Assembly: GCA_015233155.1 (NCBI GenBank)
Contig: JADFYG010000015.1
Coordinates: 1-64,000 of the forward strand
Direction: 5' to 3'
DNA length: 64,000 nucleotides
Origin: Candidatus Rifleibacteriota bacterium
GTDB lineage: Bacteria; Muiribacteriota; Ozemobacteria; Ozemobacterales; Ozemobacteraceae
In this document: positions 9,189-17,466 of the stretch, piece by piece
Numbering within the stretch: position 1 is the first letter of the stretch
Layout of the letters: each line of letters opens with the position of its first letter
Made by a program: the position numbers and the translations under genes
Notes under the pieces: model-generated
What the model was told of the DNA's origin: nothing
The model's database searches: none
Seen by the model: only the letters and a program-made list of their open reading frames with translations

Positions 9189-9516
9189 AATATTCACCTT
9201 CTCTTTGAAATTTCAGGAAGCGGATTGTTTTTCCCCTCCTGAATTCAAAGTTAGGATTTTATTGTCATGGAATTGTCATGAAAAAAAGTTTCACTCGACT
9301 CAACCATAACTGATGCTTAAAAAGCAACTTTCTACTTTCAGATAAAGGAGAAATCCCTGATCCCTTTGAAAACACCTATCGGTCACCAGGATGTGACAAT
9401 GAGGATGAAAGGCGAGGAGATCGCCGAAGATCTGGATGACAACAACGGCCCCTGCCTTTCCGAGGGAAAGAAACGGCCGAAAAGGGGTAATAATGATCTG
9501 CTTTCTGTGACAGATA

Positions 9517-9562
9517 CAATCTCGTGTAAAACCAAAGTTTTCTTTCGTTTTACACGAGATTG
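9517..9562. repeat. long perfect hairpin between genes
   Basis: CAATCTCGTGTAAAAC (9517-9532) is perfectly inverted at 9547-9562 with a 14-nt loop. There is no T-run immediately after the stem, only TTTTT five bases on, so it is a poor intrinsic terminator. No gene is convincing in 9200-9787. Confidence 0.6.
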
Positions 9563-9617
9563 TGATATTTTTGAGTCAGCTTTCACCAGCCCGCGATTGT
9601 TTCAGGGCCTTCATATC

Positions 9618-9672
9618 GGACCAACAGATCGGACAAAAAGCTGGACCAACGGCCGGACAACAACCCGGACAA
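9618..9672. repeat. degenerate 12-bp tandem repeat
   Basis: GGAC recurs at 9618, 9631, 9643, 9655 and 9667 (spacing 13, 12, 12, 12), mostly as GGACAA/GGACCAA. It lies in non-coding sequence upstream of the secreted protein at 9788. It could be a protein-binding array or a simple expanded repeat. Confidence 0.5.
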
Positions 9673-9787
9673 AACCACGAGAAATGAGACCGGGATGACA
9701 AGTTTTTCCCTGCTGGTATGTTGTATGCTTAAAAGGGAAGCAAGTGTCTTTCAAAATTGAAATGATCGCAACAAGAGGAGGGAAGAA

Positions 9788-10418
9788 ATGAGTAAAATCA
9801 GGATTGTGCTTGCTCTGGTGGTCATGGCGACGACAAGTGTTTTTGCCATGGAAGGCGGTTCGGGAGAGGGTTCCTGGAAACAGGAAAGCGAAAAAAATTA
9901 ATGCTTTCGAATTGAGCCAGAAACAAGCGGCCCAGGCTTTTTTCCAAGGGCTATCCAAGGATCTGAAACCCGATGAGCGGCAAGCCCGGACGAAAGCCTT
10001 CAACGAAGAACAGTATCAGGCAAGAGTGGCGTTTCATGATTCCCAGCATCAGGATAAAATGAGCAAGATGAGAGAAGATCTGGCGAAAAAAACCAACCTT
10101 ACAGACGACAAAAAAAGTGCTTTGATTGCTCTTGAAGAATCACTTTATCAGGAATCCAAAACCTTTTTCGAAAAACAGCATCAGGCTTCGCTGAATTTTT
10201 TCAATTCTCTCGTTTCCGAAGGCAAAGCTGAAGGTGACCAAAAAAGACTGGCGGTGCAGCAGTTTTCCCAGACGCAAATGCAGGAGAACCAAGTGTTCAT
10301 GCAACAGCAGCGCGAAACCCGCCAAGCCAAAATGAAGGAGATTTTCCCGCCTTCCTCGGGAAATCAGGGAAATAATCCGGCTTGCGGTCCGAACACCTGC
10401 CCACCGGGGAAAAAATAA
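9788..10418 (+). pseudogene. secreted Gln/Lys-rich helical protein, frameshifted in an A7 run
   Basis: ATG 9788, with AGAGGAGGGAAG just before it, encodes a clean signal peptide (MSKIRIVLALVVMATTSVFA) and a short mature start, then hits TAA at 9899. One base later in frame, from 9891 to 10418, runs a ~175-residue helical protein rich in Gln, Lys and Phe (KINAFELSQKQAAQAFFQGL...), ending GPNTCPPGKK. The frames join exactly at seven A residues (9891-9897); six A residues would give one continuous protein of about 210 aa. The design resembles periplasmic Spy/CpxP-like helical chaperones only in general composition. Sequencing error, phase variation, polymerase slippage or recent decay are all possible. 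Confidence 0.75.
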
Positions 10419-10542
10419 CATTGGAGACTCGTGATTTGAAATACTTGTTGAACTAAACCACTTTGTGGTAGTTGGCTTCCGTGGCTGGTAATAGAGGGGT
10501 TTCGAGGGTTTAAAATTAGATTCATAAATTCGAGAGACTCCA

Positions 10543-10713
10543 ATGAATATTCTTCTTGTTTATCCTTCAAGAAATAGACCATACCGGCGCGGAAGAGTAC
10601 TTTTTTTGTGGACGACAATATTTCCTGTTCTCCCGAGTATGCCCGGGAATTGTTCAGCGCTGTCCGGAAAAAAAGAATCCATTTTCAGGTGGGATCTTCA
10701 GAATTCCGCAATC
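10543..10713 (+). pseudogene. remnant of a B12-binding radical-SAM gene
   Basis: ATG 10543 starts MNILLVYPSRNRPYR, the usual first strand of a cobalamin-binding domain. One frame away, from about 10587, the sequence reads RKSTFFVDDNISCSPEYARE then LFSAVRKKRIHFQ. That is the conserved DDNI segment that in intact B12-binding radical-SAM enzymes lies some 230 residues further on. The middle of the gene, including the CxxxCxxC cluster motif, is absent, and a T7 run (10601-10607) lies at the frame change. The rest of 10430-10900 shows no gene. Confidence 0.6.
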
Positions 10714-10919
10714 TGATTGAAACCATACCCATGATTTCCTCATCCCTCCAGGATACTCATTTTGCGGAACAGGCAGATCAGTTCAACTTGTACAATTCCT
10801 CAGTGTTCCCTGAAAGGGAGTGAACGATCACACTGCTACGGTAGTAAGCTCCCGATTCGTGATACGATTCCGCTATACTAATCATTGAGCTTCTCCGGAG
10901 ATGATTGAAAGGACCAATG

Positions 10920-11321
10920 ATGAATTCTGAGGAAATGCCAAAAATCGGCTGTATGTCCCGAATTATTTCCCTCATTAAGATTGGTATCTCCTTTATCTTT
11001 ATAATTCCTTTCCTCATCTCCTTCGCTTTTCCCTTCTTAAGGCTTCATTGGTCCTTGCAAGGAGCCTGGGTGAATGGCAATGAATATGCAGCCGAACTGA
11101 TGCGAACAAATAAAAGCGGTCCCCTCTCCGATCAGCAAAAAGAGTTGGTGACGAAACACATCAAGGAAGTGTTCAAAAACAATGGATACTATAGCTCAGG
11201 GGAACAAGAGAACCTCATGATCAACCTTTCCACGACAGGAACGGGAACCTTTTCCCTGGACGTGGGAATGCCCGTAAGGGCTCGTTTCTCGATTATCTAC
11301 CAGGGCTTCGCAGGGAAATAG
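10920..11321 (+). CDS. small membrane-anchored protein
   Basis: About 133 aa, not recognised. One N-terminal membrane helix (IGISFIFIIPFLISFAFPFL) is followed by a ~95-residue soluble part with mixed helices and strands and several Gly/Thr turns (STTGTGTFSLDVG). AAAGGA at 10908 places the start at ATG 10920 rather than TTG 10905. It is probably anchored in the inner membrane facing the periplasm. It sits alone between the radical-SAM remnant and a convergent gene. Confidence 0.6.
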   Translation: MNSEEMPKIGCMSRIISLIKIGISFIFIIPFLISFAFPFLRLHWSLQGAWVNGNEYAAELMRTNKSGPLSDQQKELVTKHIKEVFKNNGYYSSGEQENLMINLSTTGTGTFSLDVGMPVRARFSIIYQGFAGK

Positions 11322-11465
11322 TCCGACCGACTGGAAGAATGATTAAGTCAGGTAACCCACTTTTGAGTAACTCCGATAATTAATAACAACTCGTGGAAGC
11401 GGAAAAATAGCTCCTCAGACTAATGGTTATGAGCATCCGCGGGATATCCCCGTGCGGGAAGCTTG

Positions 11466-12068
11466 TTAACGGCGTTCATGGGAATCGAAGCCGTGGTATC
11501 CATCGCGATCGTCATGATAGCGTCCAGGCCATTTGTAGATGAATGGTCTTGGATTCCAGTGTCTCCAATAGGGGCGTTCATGTACGACAACTATCTCTGC
11601 CGATGGAGGTGGAGGCTCAACGCAATAAATTGTAGCATCAGATTTCCAGGTTGAGCGCTTTTCGAGTTCTGAAAGCGGAACCCATCCCATTATAAACCCA
11701 TAAGCCGGAGTCTCATTTACACACCAGATCCTGGCGCGACTTCCGTTGATTTCAGCGATCCAGAATAGATTGTCTTTAGGGATTCGATAATCGTTTACGT
11801 TAAGATAATGGGATGTAACCTGAAAAGCCTGCGGCGACGGAGGTGCGATAAGAGTCGTCGGTGAACCCATCGAGCCGGTAAAAACCAGCGGAGAGACTGG
11901 TGTATAGGAAGAGACAGATGGAGTATCCGAAAATCGCGTGCCGCACTGCATACAGAATTTAGCATCATCAGCCGCCTTTGCCCCACATTCCGGACAAAAC
12001 AGAGCCCAGGCCTGAGAGCCGATTCCGATGAAAAAGACCAGGCCGAACATCAGCAAGTTACGGTTCAC
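11466..12068 (-). CDS. secreted protein with an N-terminal double zinc ribbon
   Basis: A 200-aa protein. A signal peptide (residues 1-~22, ending QAWA) is followed at once by LFCPECGAKAADDAKFCMQC, a CPxCG..CxxCG zinc-ribbon of the DUF7577/zf-ribbon_3 kind that is normally cytoplasmic. A Ser/Pro linker leads to a ~70-residue beta-rich region (YRIPKDNLFWIAEINGSRAR) resembling an SH3-like fold, then a basic, aromatic His/Arg/Tyr-rich tail. The combination of export signal and zinc ribbon is unusual; the hydrophobic start could instead be a membrane anchor. Function unknown. Confidence 0.65.
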   Translation of the reverse strand: MNRNLLMFGLVFFIGIGSQAWALFCPECGAKAADDAKFCMQCGTRFSDTPSVSSYTPVSPLVFTGSMGSPTTLIAPPSPQAFQVTSHYLNVNDYRIPKDNLFWIAEINGSRARIWCVNETPAYGFIMGWVPLSELEKRSTWKSDATIYCVEPPPPSAEIVVVHERPYWRHWNPRPFIYKWPGRYHDDRDGYHGFDSHERR

Positions 12069-12323
12069 TTAATGGCTCCTCTCAACAGAAAATTTCAAAT
12101 AATCAACAGCAAATAAATGAGCTTATGAAAACCACAGACCTGGAGCAAGCAATGCCCGTCGAAATATCTGTCACTGCTCATCAGATGCGTCTCATTTTAC
12201 GCTATTGTTCAACGCCGCGCAAATATTCTCGCCTTTCGGCTGAACAGGCCTCCTCTCTTCAGCATTGACTTGCTAAATCCGCGTTACCAGTCTCATGCTG
12301 CAAAAATAACACTAATTTTATAT

Positions 12324-12370
12324 TGACACATGTCGACATAAAATGTATTTATATTGACATGTATCGAAAT
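12324..12370 (+). promoter_or_regulatory. sigma70-type promoter with repeated ArsR-like operator
   Basis: TTGACA at 12324-12329 and ATTTAT at 12347-12352 with TG at 12344 give a 17-bp-spaced promoter. ATGTCGACAT (12330-12339) is a perfect palindrome inside it, and the ATTGACA...CGA(C/A)AT motif recurs at 12353-12370. This suggests autoregulation by the ArsR-type protein encoded next. Confidence 0.55.
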
Positions 12371-12386
12371 AAAAGGAGCAGCTCTC

Positions 12387-13376
12387 ATGAAAATTTCTTC
12401 GACTCTTGCCATCATGGAAGCCATGGCCGATCATTCCCGCCTCATGATTCTTCAGGCGCTTCTGGAGAATTCATTGTGTGTTGAAGAGTTAGCGCGGAGT
12501 TTGAACCTTTCCTCGTCAACGATTTCATTTCATCTGAAAAAGCTGGAAACAGCTCAGCTCGTGCGGAAAGAAAGGAGCCAGTATTACTCCGTTTTTCAAT
12601 TGAATAAAGAGATATTTCATTTCCCGCTGATCGAGTTTCTCCAGTTCGATAATCCGGAAAAAGAAGTCCAGCAGGATCGGGAATTCAGGAACAGGCAAAA
12701 GGTGCTCCGGGCTTTTTTTGAGGGATCGAAACTCATTCGCCTGCCTGCCCAGGAAAAGAAGAAGCGAATTATTCTCGAGGAATTGTCAAAAGCATTTTCC
12801 CCGGGGAAAAAGTATTCCGAGCCTGAAGTAAACTCGATCCTGGGAAGCTTCAATGAAGATTATTGTACATTGCGCAGGCTTCTGATCGGGGAAGGACTGA
12901 TGGGAAGAATTCGGGATACGTATTGGGCGATATCTCCGGAAGAGCCTTCCGGGAATGAGCGGGCTACGGATCCGGCAGCAAAGGGGAAATGCGTGCTTTC
13001 CTCAGACCGGAGGAAGGAAAAAATGATGGACAGGAAAAAAGAATTGAAGCGAGCCTATAAAGAAACTCCCATTCCAGCCGGAATTTTCCAAATAAAGAAC
13101 CTGGAAAACGGGAAAATCTTTCTGGGAAGCAGCATGAATCTCCCCGGGGCATTCAATCGTCATCAGTTTCAGTTGGTGCTGGGTGTTCATAAATTTCGGG
13201 AATTCCAGGCGGATTGGAAGGAATTTGGCCAGGAATGTTTCGAATTCAGAGTATTGGAGGAAATTCCCTTACCTGAAGACGGTTCGAAGATTTCTCCGGA
13301 GTCAGTGAAAGAGTTGGAAAAGAAGTGGTTAACGAAGCTCCGGAAAGACGGCGATAAAATATACGAGGAAATGTAG
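12387..13376 (+). CDS. ArsR-type regulator fused to DUF2087 and a GIY-YIG-like domain
   Basis: About 329 aa, starting at ATG 12387 with AAAAGGAG 8 bases upstream. Residues ~1-80 are an ArsR-type winged helix (MEAMADHSRLMILQALLE, LNLSSSTISFHLKKLE). Residues ~105-185 match the DUF2087 pattern (LIRLPAQEKKKRIILEELSK, LRRLLIGEGLMGR). From ~225, PAGIFQIKNLENGKIFLGSS is a GIY-YIG-type nuclease core in which GIY is GIF and YIG is FLG. DUF2087 and GIY-YIG proteins are known neighbours or partners of such regulators. The three-way fusion may couple DNA binding to a nuclease-like effector; catalytic competence is doubtful given the substitutions. Confidence 0.8.
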   Translation: MKISSTLAIMEAMADHSRLMILQALLENSLCVEELARSLNLSSSTISFHLKKLETAQLVRKERSQYYSVFQLNKEIFHFPLIEFLQFDNPEKEVQQDREFRNRQKVLRAFFEGSKLIRLPAQEKKKRIILEELSKAFSPGKKYSEPEVNSILGSFNEDYCTLRRLLIGEGLMGRIRDTYWAISPEEPSGNERATDPAAKGKCVLSSDRRKEKMMDRKKELKRAYKETPIPAGIFQIKNLENGKIFLGSSMNLPGAFNRHQFQLVLGVHKFREFQADWKEFGQECFEFRVLEEIPLPEDGSKISPESVKELEKKWLTKLRKDGDKIYEEM

Positions 13377-13393
13377 GGGGGCAGTCTGAGTGC

Positions 13394-13498
13394 ATGACCT
13401 TTTCGAACTCTCCAATAACGCCCGAACATTTCTTCCTGCTCTGGATCATCGCTTTCCTGCTCTTTGCCTGTGCACAGAACGATTCCGTTAAACAGTGA
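13394..13498 (+). CDS. possible 34-aa lipoprotein-like peptide
   Basis: ATG 13394 to TGA 13498 encodes a 34-aa peptide with a hydrophobic core FFLLWIIAFLLFAC and a short polar tail AQNDSVKQ, the shape of a tiny entericidin-like lipoprotein with lipobox LFAC. The GGGGGG upstream is 12 bases away, so initiation is uncertain. It follows the ArsR-fusion gene by 17 bp and could be co-transcribed with it. Confidence 0.35.
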   Translation: MTFSNSPITPEHFFLLWIIAFLLFACAQNDSVKQ

Positions 13499-13524
13499 GA
13501 AGAACTTTAAAATAGGAGCTTGCT

Positions 13525-14823
13525 TTACCAATGATGCTGAAGCAACGTTGTGATTGCGCCGACTCCGAATTCCATTGCAGACACAGGAATTCGCTCATCA
13601 GCAGAATGGAGCAACCTGGAAAAAGCAAAGTCCTCCGGAAAGGGCATGGGCAGGAAACCATAGGTTTGGATTGCCAGGCGAGAAAAAAAACGTGCGTCTG
13701 TCGTGCCGCTCAAAAGCATGGGCACAGGCGTTCCCGATGGATCGTGGCGATGAAGAATATCAGCCAGGGTGTGGAAAAGTCCCAGATCGGGGTTGGCGGG
13801 GCCCGGGTCGAACCGCATGATTTCGAATTCAACCTCCTTCCTTCCAAGCCTTGTCAATTCCTGGAGGAGATCGTCGGCACCATATCCCGGCAGCACCCGC
13901 CCGTCGAGTTCGACCGAAACTTCACTTGGGATGACGTTGATCTTATTGCCTCCACGGAGTATGGTTGGAATCGCGGTGTTATGTATCAAAGGCAAGCAGT
14001 CGCGGCCGCGGTCTCCCAGCAATCGAAGAATGCCATCAGCCAGATACGGATTTAGCAACTGGGTGAGCATCATTCCTTTGAGCCCTCCCACAGTGGATGC
14101 CATTGTCTTGAACATTCGACGGACCACCGGTGTTATGTGTACCGGCAGAGCTATGTTTTCAAGCCTCTGAAGAAAATTCCCAAGTTGGGCCATGGCACCA
14201 TTCTGAACCGGAATCGAGCCATGGCCTCCCGGGCCCCTCAAAGTCGCCCTTATTCTGCATGCTTGTTTTTCCGCCACTTGAATGTGATAAAATCGATGTC
14301 GGCCAATCGTCGTCGTGAAGCCGCCAAATTCGCCGATGGCATATCTAACCCCGGTGAATAGGTCCGGATGCTGTTCAGTCAGGAATTTGGCGCCGAACTC
14401 TCCACCGGCCTCCTCGTCACACACAAGTAACAAAATAATATCGCCGTGCGGCTTCTCCCGTTCCGTCGCGGCACAAATGAAGGCGGAAATCATCATGGCA
14501 ATCCCGCCCTTCATGTCGAGAGCGCCACGCCCCCAGACAAAACCGTCGTGAATCCTTCCCTCAAAAGGGGGTATACTCCACGGCTGAAGGGTGGTCGTCA
14601 CCACGTCGATGTGTCCATACATGAGTAAAGGAGGAGAATGCCCCTGACCGCGGATTCGGGCAATCAGATTGGGTCTATCAGGAATTTTGGCGAAAACCTG
14701 GCCGTCCACTCCAGCGGTGGACAGAAGATTTTGAATAAACCGAAGGCATTCGACCTCGTTTCCCGGAGGATTAGTCGTGTCAAATTGTATGAGCCTCTGG
14801 AGTAAAATTACCGGATGCATCAC
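13525..14823 (-). CDS. M20-family metallopeptidase (ArgE/DapE/CPG2-like)
   Basis: A 432-aa protein of usual family length. Metal-binding and catalytic motifs are intact: YGHIDVVT (His/Asp), GRGALDMKGG (bridging Asp) and CDEEAGG (catalytic Glu-Glu), with the lid/dimerisation domain in the middle and a late metal His. Such enzymes hydrolyse N-acyl amino acids or dipeptides in the cytoplasm; it resembles the PM20D1/carboxypeptidase S branch. The start is GTG 14823 or ATG 14820, and a 34-aa membrane peptide gene ends on it (TGATG), indicating coupling. Exact substrate unknown. Confidence 0.9.
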   Translation of the reverse strand: MMHPVILLQRLIQFDTTNPPGNEVECLRFIQNLLSTAGVDGQVFAKIPDRPNLIARIRGQGHSPPLLMYGHIDVVTTTLQPWSIPPFEGRIHDGFVWGRGALDMKGGIAMMISAFICAATEREKPHGDIILLLVCDEEAGGEFGAKFLTEQHPDLFTGVRYAIGEFGGFTTTIGRHRFYHIQVAEKQACRIRATLRGPGGHGSIPVQNGAMAQLGNFLQRLENIALPVHITPVVRRMFKTMASTVGGLKGMMLTQLLNPYLADGILRLLGDRGRDCLPLIHNTAIPTILRGGNKINVIPSEVSVELDGRVLPGYGADDLLQELTRLGRKEVEFEIMRFDPGPANPDLGLFHTLADILHRHDPSGTPVPMLLSGTTDARFFSRLAIQTYGFLPMPFPEDFAFSRLLHSADERIPVSAMEFGVGAITTLLQHHW

Positions 14824-14924
14824 CTCATGACCTGGGTATGACCGGTGCGTACATTCGCCGGCTCGGCAAAATACATGGAAATGCCGAGGAGCAGAAATCC
14901 AAGCAGCACGATCGCTTTATTCAT
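14820..14924 (-). CDS. 34-aa membrane peptide coupled to the M20 peptidase
   Basis: ATG 14924 to TGA 14820 encodes MNKAIVLLGFLLLGISMYFA plus a 14-residue polar tail. It is a single membrane helix or uncleaved signal-like segment. It has a strong GGAGG site about 9 bases upstream, better than that of the peptidase gene, and its stop overlaps the peptidase start (GTGATG). It could be a leader peptide driving translation of the peptidase or a true small membrane protein. Confidence 0.55.
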   Translation of the reverse strand: MNKAIVLLGFLLLGISMYFAEPANVRTGHTQVMR

Positions 14925-15037
14925 CCCTGTAACCTCCGGGAGCCGGATTTTTTCAGAACCGGTAAAGTGGAATTATTGAATTAGTATCGTTCTCCGAGCT
15001 TTCTGGGAGGCAATCGGCATCTATACCGCGAACGGAG

Positions 15038-15820
15038 CTATCTTTCAAAAAGCTCCGTAAAGAAGAGTCTCATCGCTTCCCAGGATCGTTTGTCGGCTTT
15101 TTCATCGTATGCTGCCCCCTTGGAGGGATCATTGCCGGCATCCTTCATCGTGAAGGAGTGAACCGCACCTCCATAGTAAACCATCTGCCAGTCGACTTTG
15201 GCCTGGCGCAGTTCATCCTGGAATTTTTTGACGTCTTCCGCGGAAGCATACGGATCGTCGGCTCCATGCAGAACCAAAACCCTGGCCTTGATATTCTTTC
15301 CATCTTCAGGGGTGAGAGAATCCAATCCCCCATGGAAGCTGATGACGCCCTTGATATCGGCCCCGCTACGCGCCAATTCCAGAACCGTGGTGCCGCCAAA
15401 ACAGTAGCCAATGGCGGCGATTTTGGTTGGATCGACCAGTGGATGCTTTTTGAGTTCCTCAAGGCCCGCCAAAACACGGGCCCGTAATAGCTTGCGGTCA
15501 CTCTTGTACTTTTTAGACTGCTCGCTGGCTTCCTTGGGGAGCTGGGGTCGAATCCCCTTGCCGTAGATATCAGCACCGAATACAACGTAGCCCATTCCGG
15601 CGAGTTCCCTGGCCCGGAACTTTACATAATCGCCAAGACCGGTCCATTCGTGGACGATAAGGATTCCGGGTCGTTTGGCCGTGGAGCCATCATCATAGGC
15701 TAGAAACCCTTCCAGGGTGGTATTTCCCTCTTTATATTCCATATCCTGGGTCTTGATTGCGCTGAAGCCAATCACTGCCAGAAACTGGAATATGACGAAA
15801 AGAATCAGTACCTTTTTCAT
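15038..15820 (-). CDS. exported dienelactone hydrolase family protein
   Basis: A 260-aa alpha/beta hydrolase with an N-terminal signal peptide (residues 1-~21, MKKVLILFVIFQFLAVIGFS). The dienelactone-hydrolase triad is visible: nucleophile Cys in IGYCFGGT, Asp in LHGADDPYA and His in GAVHSFT. The WTGLGDYVKFRARELA segment after strand 2 is typical of the family. It probably hydrolyses ester or lactone bonds in the periplasm; the natural substrate is not known for this exported subfamily. A monocistronic gene with a good GGAGG site. Confidence 0.88.
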   Translation of the reverse strand: MKKVLILFVIFQFLAVIGFSAIKTQDMEYKEGNTTLEGFLAYDDGSTAKRPGILIVHEWTGLGDYVKFRARELAGMGYVVFGADIYGKGIRPQLPKEASEQSKKYKSDRKLLRARVLAGLEELKKHPLVDPTKIAAIGYCFGGTTVLELARSGADIKGVISFHGGLDSLTPEDGKNIKARVLVLHGADDPYASAEDVKKFQDELRQAKVDWQMVYYGGAVHSFTMKDAGNDPSKGAAYDEKADKRSWEAMRLFFTELFER

Positions 15821-15950
15821 GGAATCCTCCTGTTTGTTTTTATCTGGGCTTCCTTTATTCTGTCAGATCATCTCAGTTGTGTCTCAGGGTCATTTAATTC
15901 TCCGTCGGTGAATGGCCTACAGTGCATGATTTCAACGGGAACCATCAGCA

Positions 15951-16913
15951 TCATGGTATCAGAATGATTTTGCCTGCTGCCCCAGGTTGCATTATGGCGA
16001 TATGAGCCTGCGGCGCATCGGCCAATGGCAGTTCCCGAGAAATGACAGGGCGGAGGGTAGCGTTTTCCAGCCCGGCGAATAAACCCGCATGAATACGGGC
16101 AAGGTCAGCCGGCGGAGTATTGAAAAGCACCATTCCGCGAATGTCAGCATCGCGTCTCATGGCTTCGCGCGGATCGATTTCGACCCGACCCCGGCTGCCG
16201 ATCACTACCACGCGCCCGTTGGAAGAAAGCAGCGTCAGATCTTTTGCCAGGTTCTGGTTGGCCAGCATTTCCAGGATAATATCGATTCCGCGACCCGCGG
16301 TGTCTTGCAGAATCTGGCCGATGTAGTCAGGCGCGCCATGATCAAACACCCGATGCGCCCCCTGTTCCATGACAAGTTTCCGACCGCGTTCGGTTCCGGC
16401 CGTCCCCCAGACCTGCAACCCACACGCGCGAGCCAGTTGAACCGCCGCCAGTCCAACGCCGCCGCTCGCGCCGTGAATGAGCACGGTTTCGCCGGGCATG
16501 GCATGTGCCCGATGCACAAGGGCTCGATATGCCGTGGCATATGGAACCCCGATCGAGGCACCCTGCGCGAAACTCACCTTGGCTGGAAGCGGATGAACCT
16601 GATCGAGATTGCAGAGTGCATACTCGGCATAACTTCCAGTTATCGTTCCAGCCGTATAAACGCGATCTCCAGTCTTGAATGCAATCACCTGATCCCCTGT
16701 TTCCTCGATGATCCCAGCTCCATCCATTCCTGGGGTGTAGGGCAATGCGGGTTGCATTGGATAAGACCCCGAACGGATATAAGTTTCGACGGGGTTCACG
16801 CCGACTGCCTTCAAGTGAACGAGAACTTGCCCAACACCCGGATGCAAAATCGGCATTTCTTTCAGGCGCATCACCTCAGGTCCACCAAACAGGTCAACTC
16901 GGATAGCTCTCAT
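15951..16913 (-). CDS. NADPH:quinone reductase-like MDR oxidoreductase
   Basis: A 320-aa protein of the zinc-free medium-chain dehydrogenase family. The N-terminal GroES-like fold (GVNPVETYIRSGSYP, PYTPGMDGAGIIEE) is followed by a Rossmann domain with VLIHGASGGVGLAAVQLA, the AxxGxxG-type NADPH motif of quinone oxidoreductases (zeta-crystallin-like). The catalytic-zinc cysteines are absent, as expected. It reduces quinones or enones with NADPH in the cytoplasm. Its start has GAGGAGG a few bases upstream. No clear operon partner. Confidence 0.9.
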   Translation of the reverse strand: MRAIRVDLFGGPEVMRLKEMPILHPGVGQVLVHLKAVGVNPVETYIRSGSYPMQPALPYTPGMDGAGIIEETGDQVIAFKTGDRVYTAGTITGSYAEYALCNLDQVHPLPAKVSFAQGASIGVPYATAYRALVHRAHAMPGETVLIHGASGGVGLAAVQLARACGLQVWGTAGTERGRKLVMEQGAHRVFDHGAPDYIGQILQDTAGRGIDIILEMLANQNLAKDLTLLSSNGRVVVIGSRGRVEIDPREAMRRDADIRGMVLFNTPPADLARIHAGLFAGLENATLRPVISRELPLADAPQAHIAIMQPGAAGKIILIP

Positions 16914-17466
16914 ACAACCTCCTCACGTCTTTTAGGGAATCTCGGATTTGAAATCCACTCCCCATTGTTTTCTTTCTTTCTGTCAAGGCCGATCACTCTT
17001 AAATTATCATGGCCGATTCTGTATGTCAAAAGCGTGTCCCCCACTCGCTCGTTTCAGGCTTTTGAGAGTGTGTTCCCCTATACCAATATTTATGAATGGT
17101 CTGGATCTGATTTGACTTTCATCAATCCAAGGTTATATTCATTTATTATGACCATGTAACTTGTATAGACTAATCTAATTTTGTTTTGTTAATCTAACTA
17201 ACGAAAGAGTTCCGGGGGGAATTTGGATTTTTCACCCACCACGGTGATATTGTCCCTCTGGTTAATCTACAATAGGCCGCCAAAGATGCCTCTTTAACTG
17301 CTATCCGGGTCCGAGCGGCATCTTTGGTTTCTCGGCTATTCTCATCATGGCTGACCCTAACCCGTACTCCGGGTTGCTGCAATTGGAGTAAATTCCCGGG
17401 AATCGACAAACTTCCCGGTGGTATTACGCGCCACATTGCAGCTGAAATTCAGAAGGAGATTTCAGA
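16914..17466. other. gene-free interval with one long inverted repeat
   Basis: About 550 bp without a credible gene on either strand. CCAAAGATGCC (17280-17290) is inverted at 17317-17327 with a 26-nt spacer. No T-tract follows, so a transcript structure or operator upstream of the aldo/keto reductase is more likely than a terminator. A GAAGGAGA ribosome site precedes ATG 17467. Confidence 0.5.

Noticed and set aside
9366..9698. 110-aa open frame as a gene
   Set aside because: It spans the long hairpin and the 12-bp repeat array, has no family pattern and no clear ribosome site.
17280..17327. Riboswitch upstream of the aldo/keto reductase
   Set aside because: Only one inverted repeat is visible and no known riboswitch consensus could be matched.
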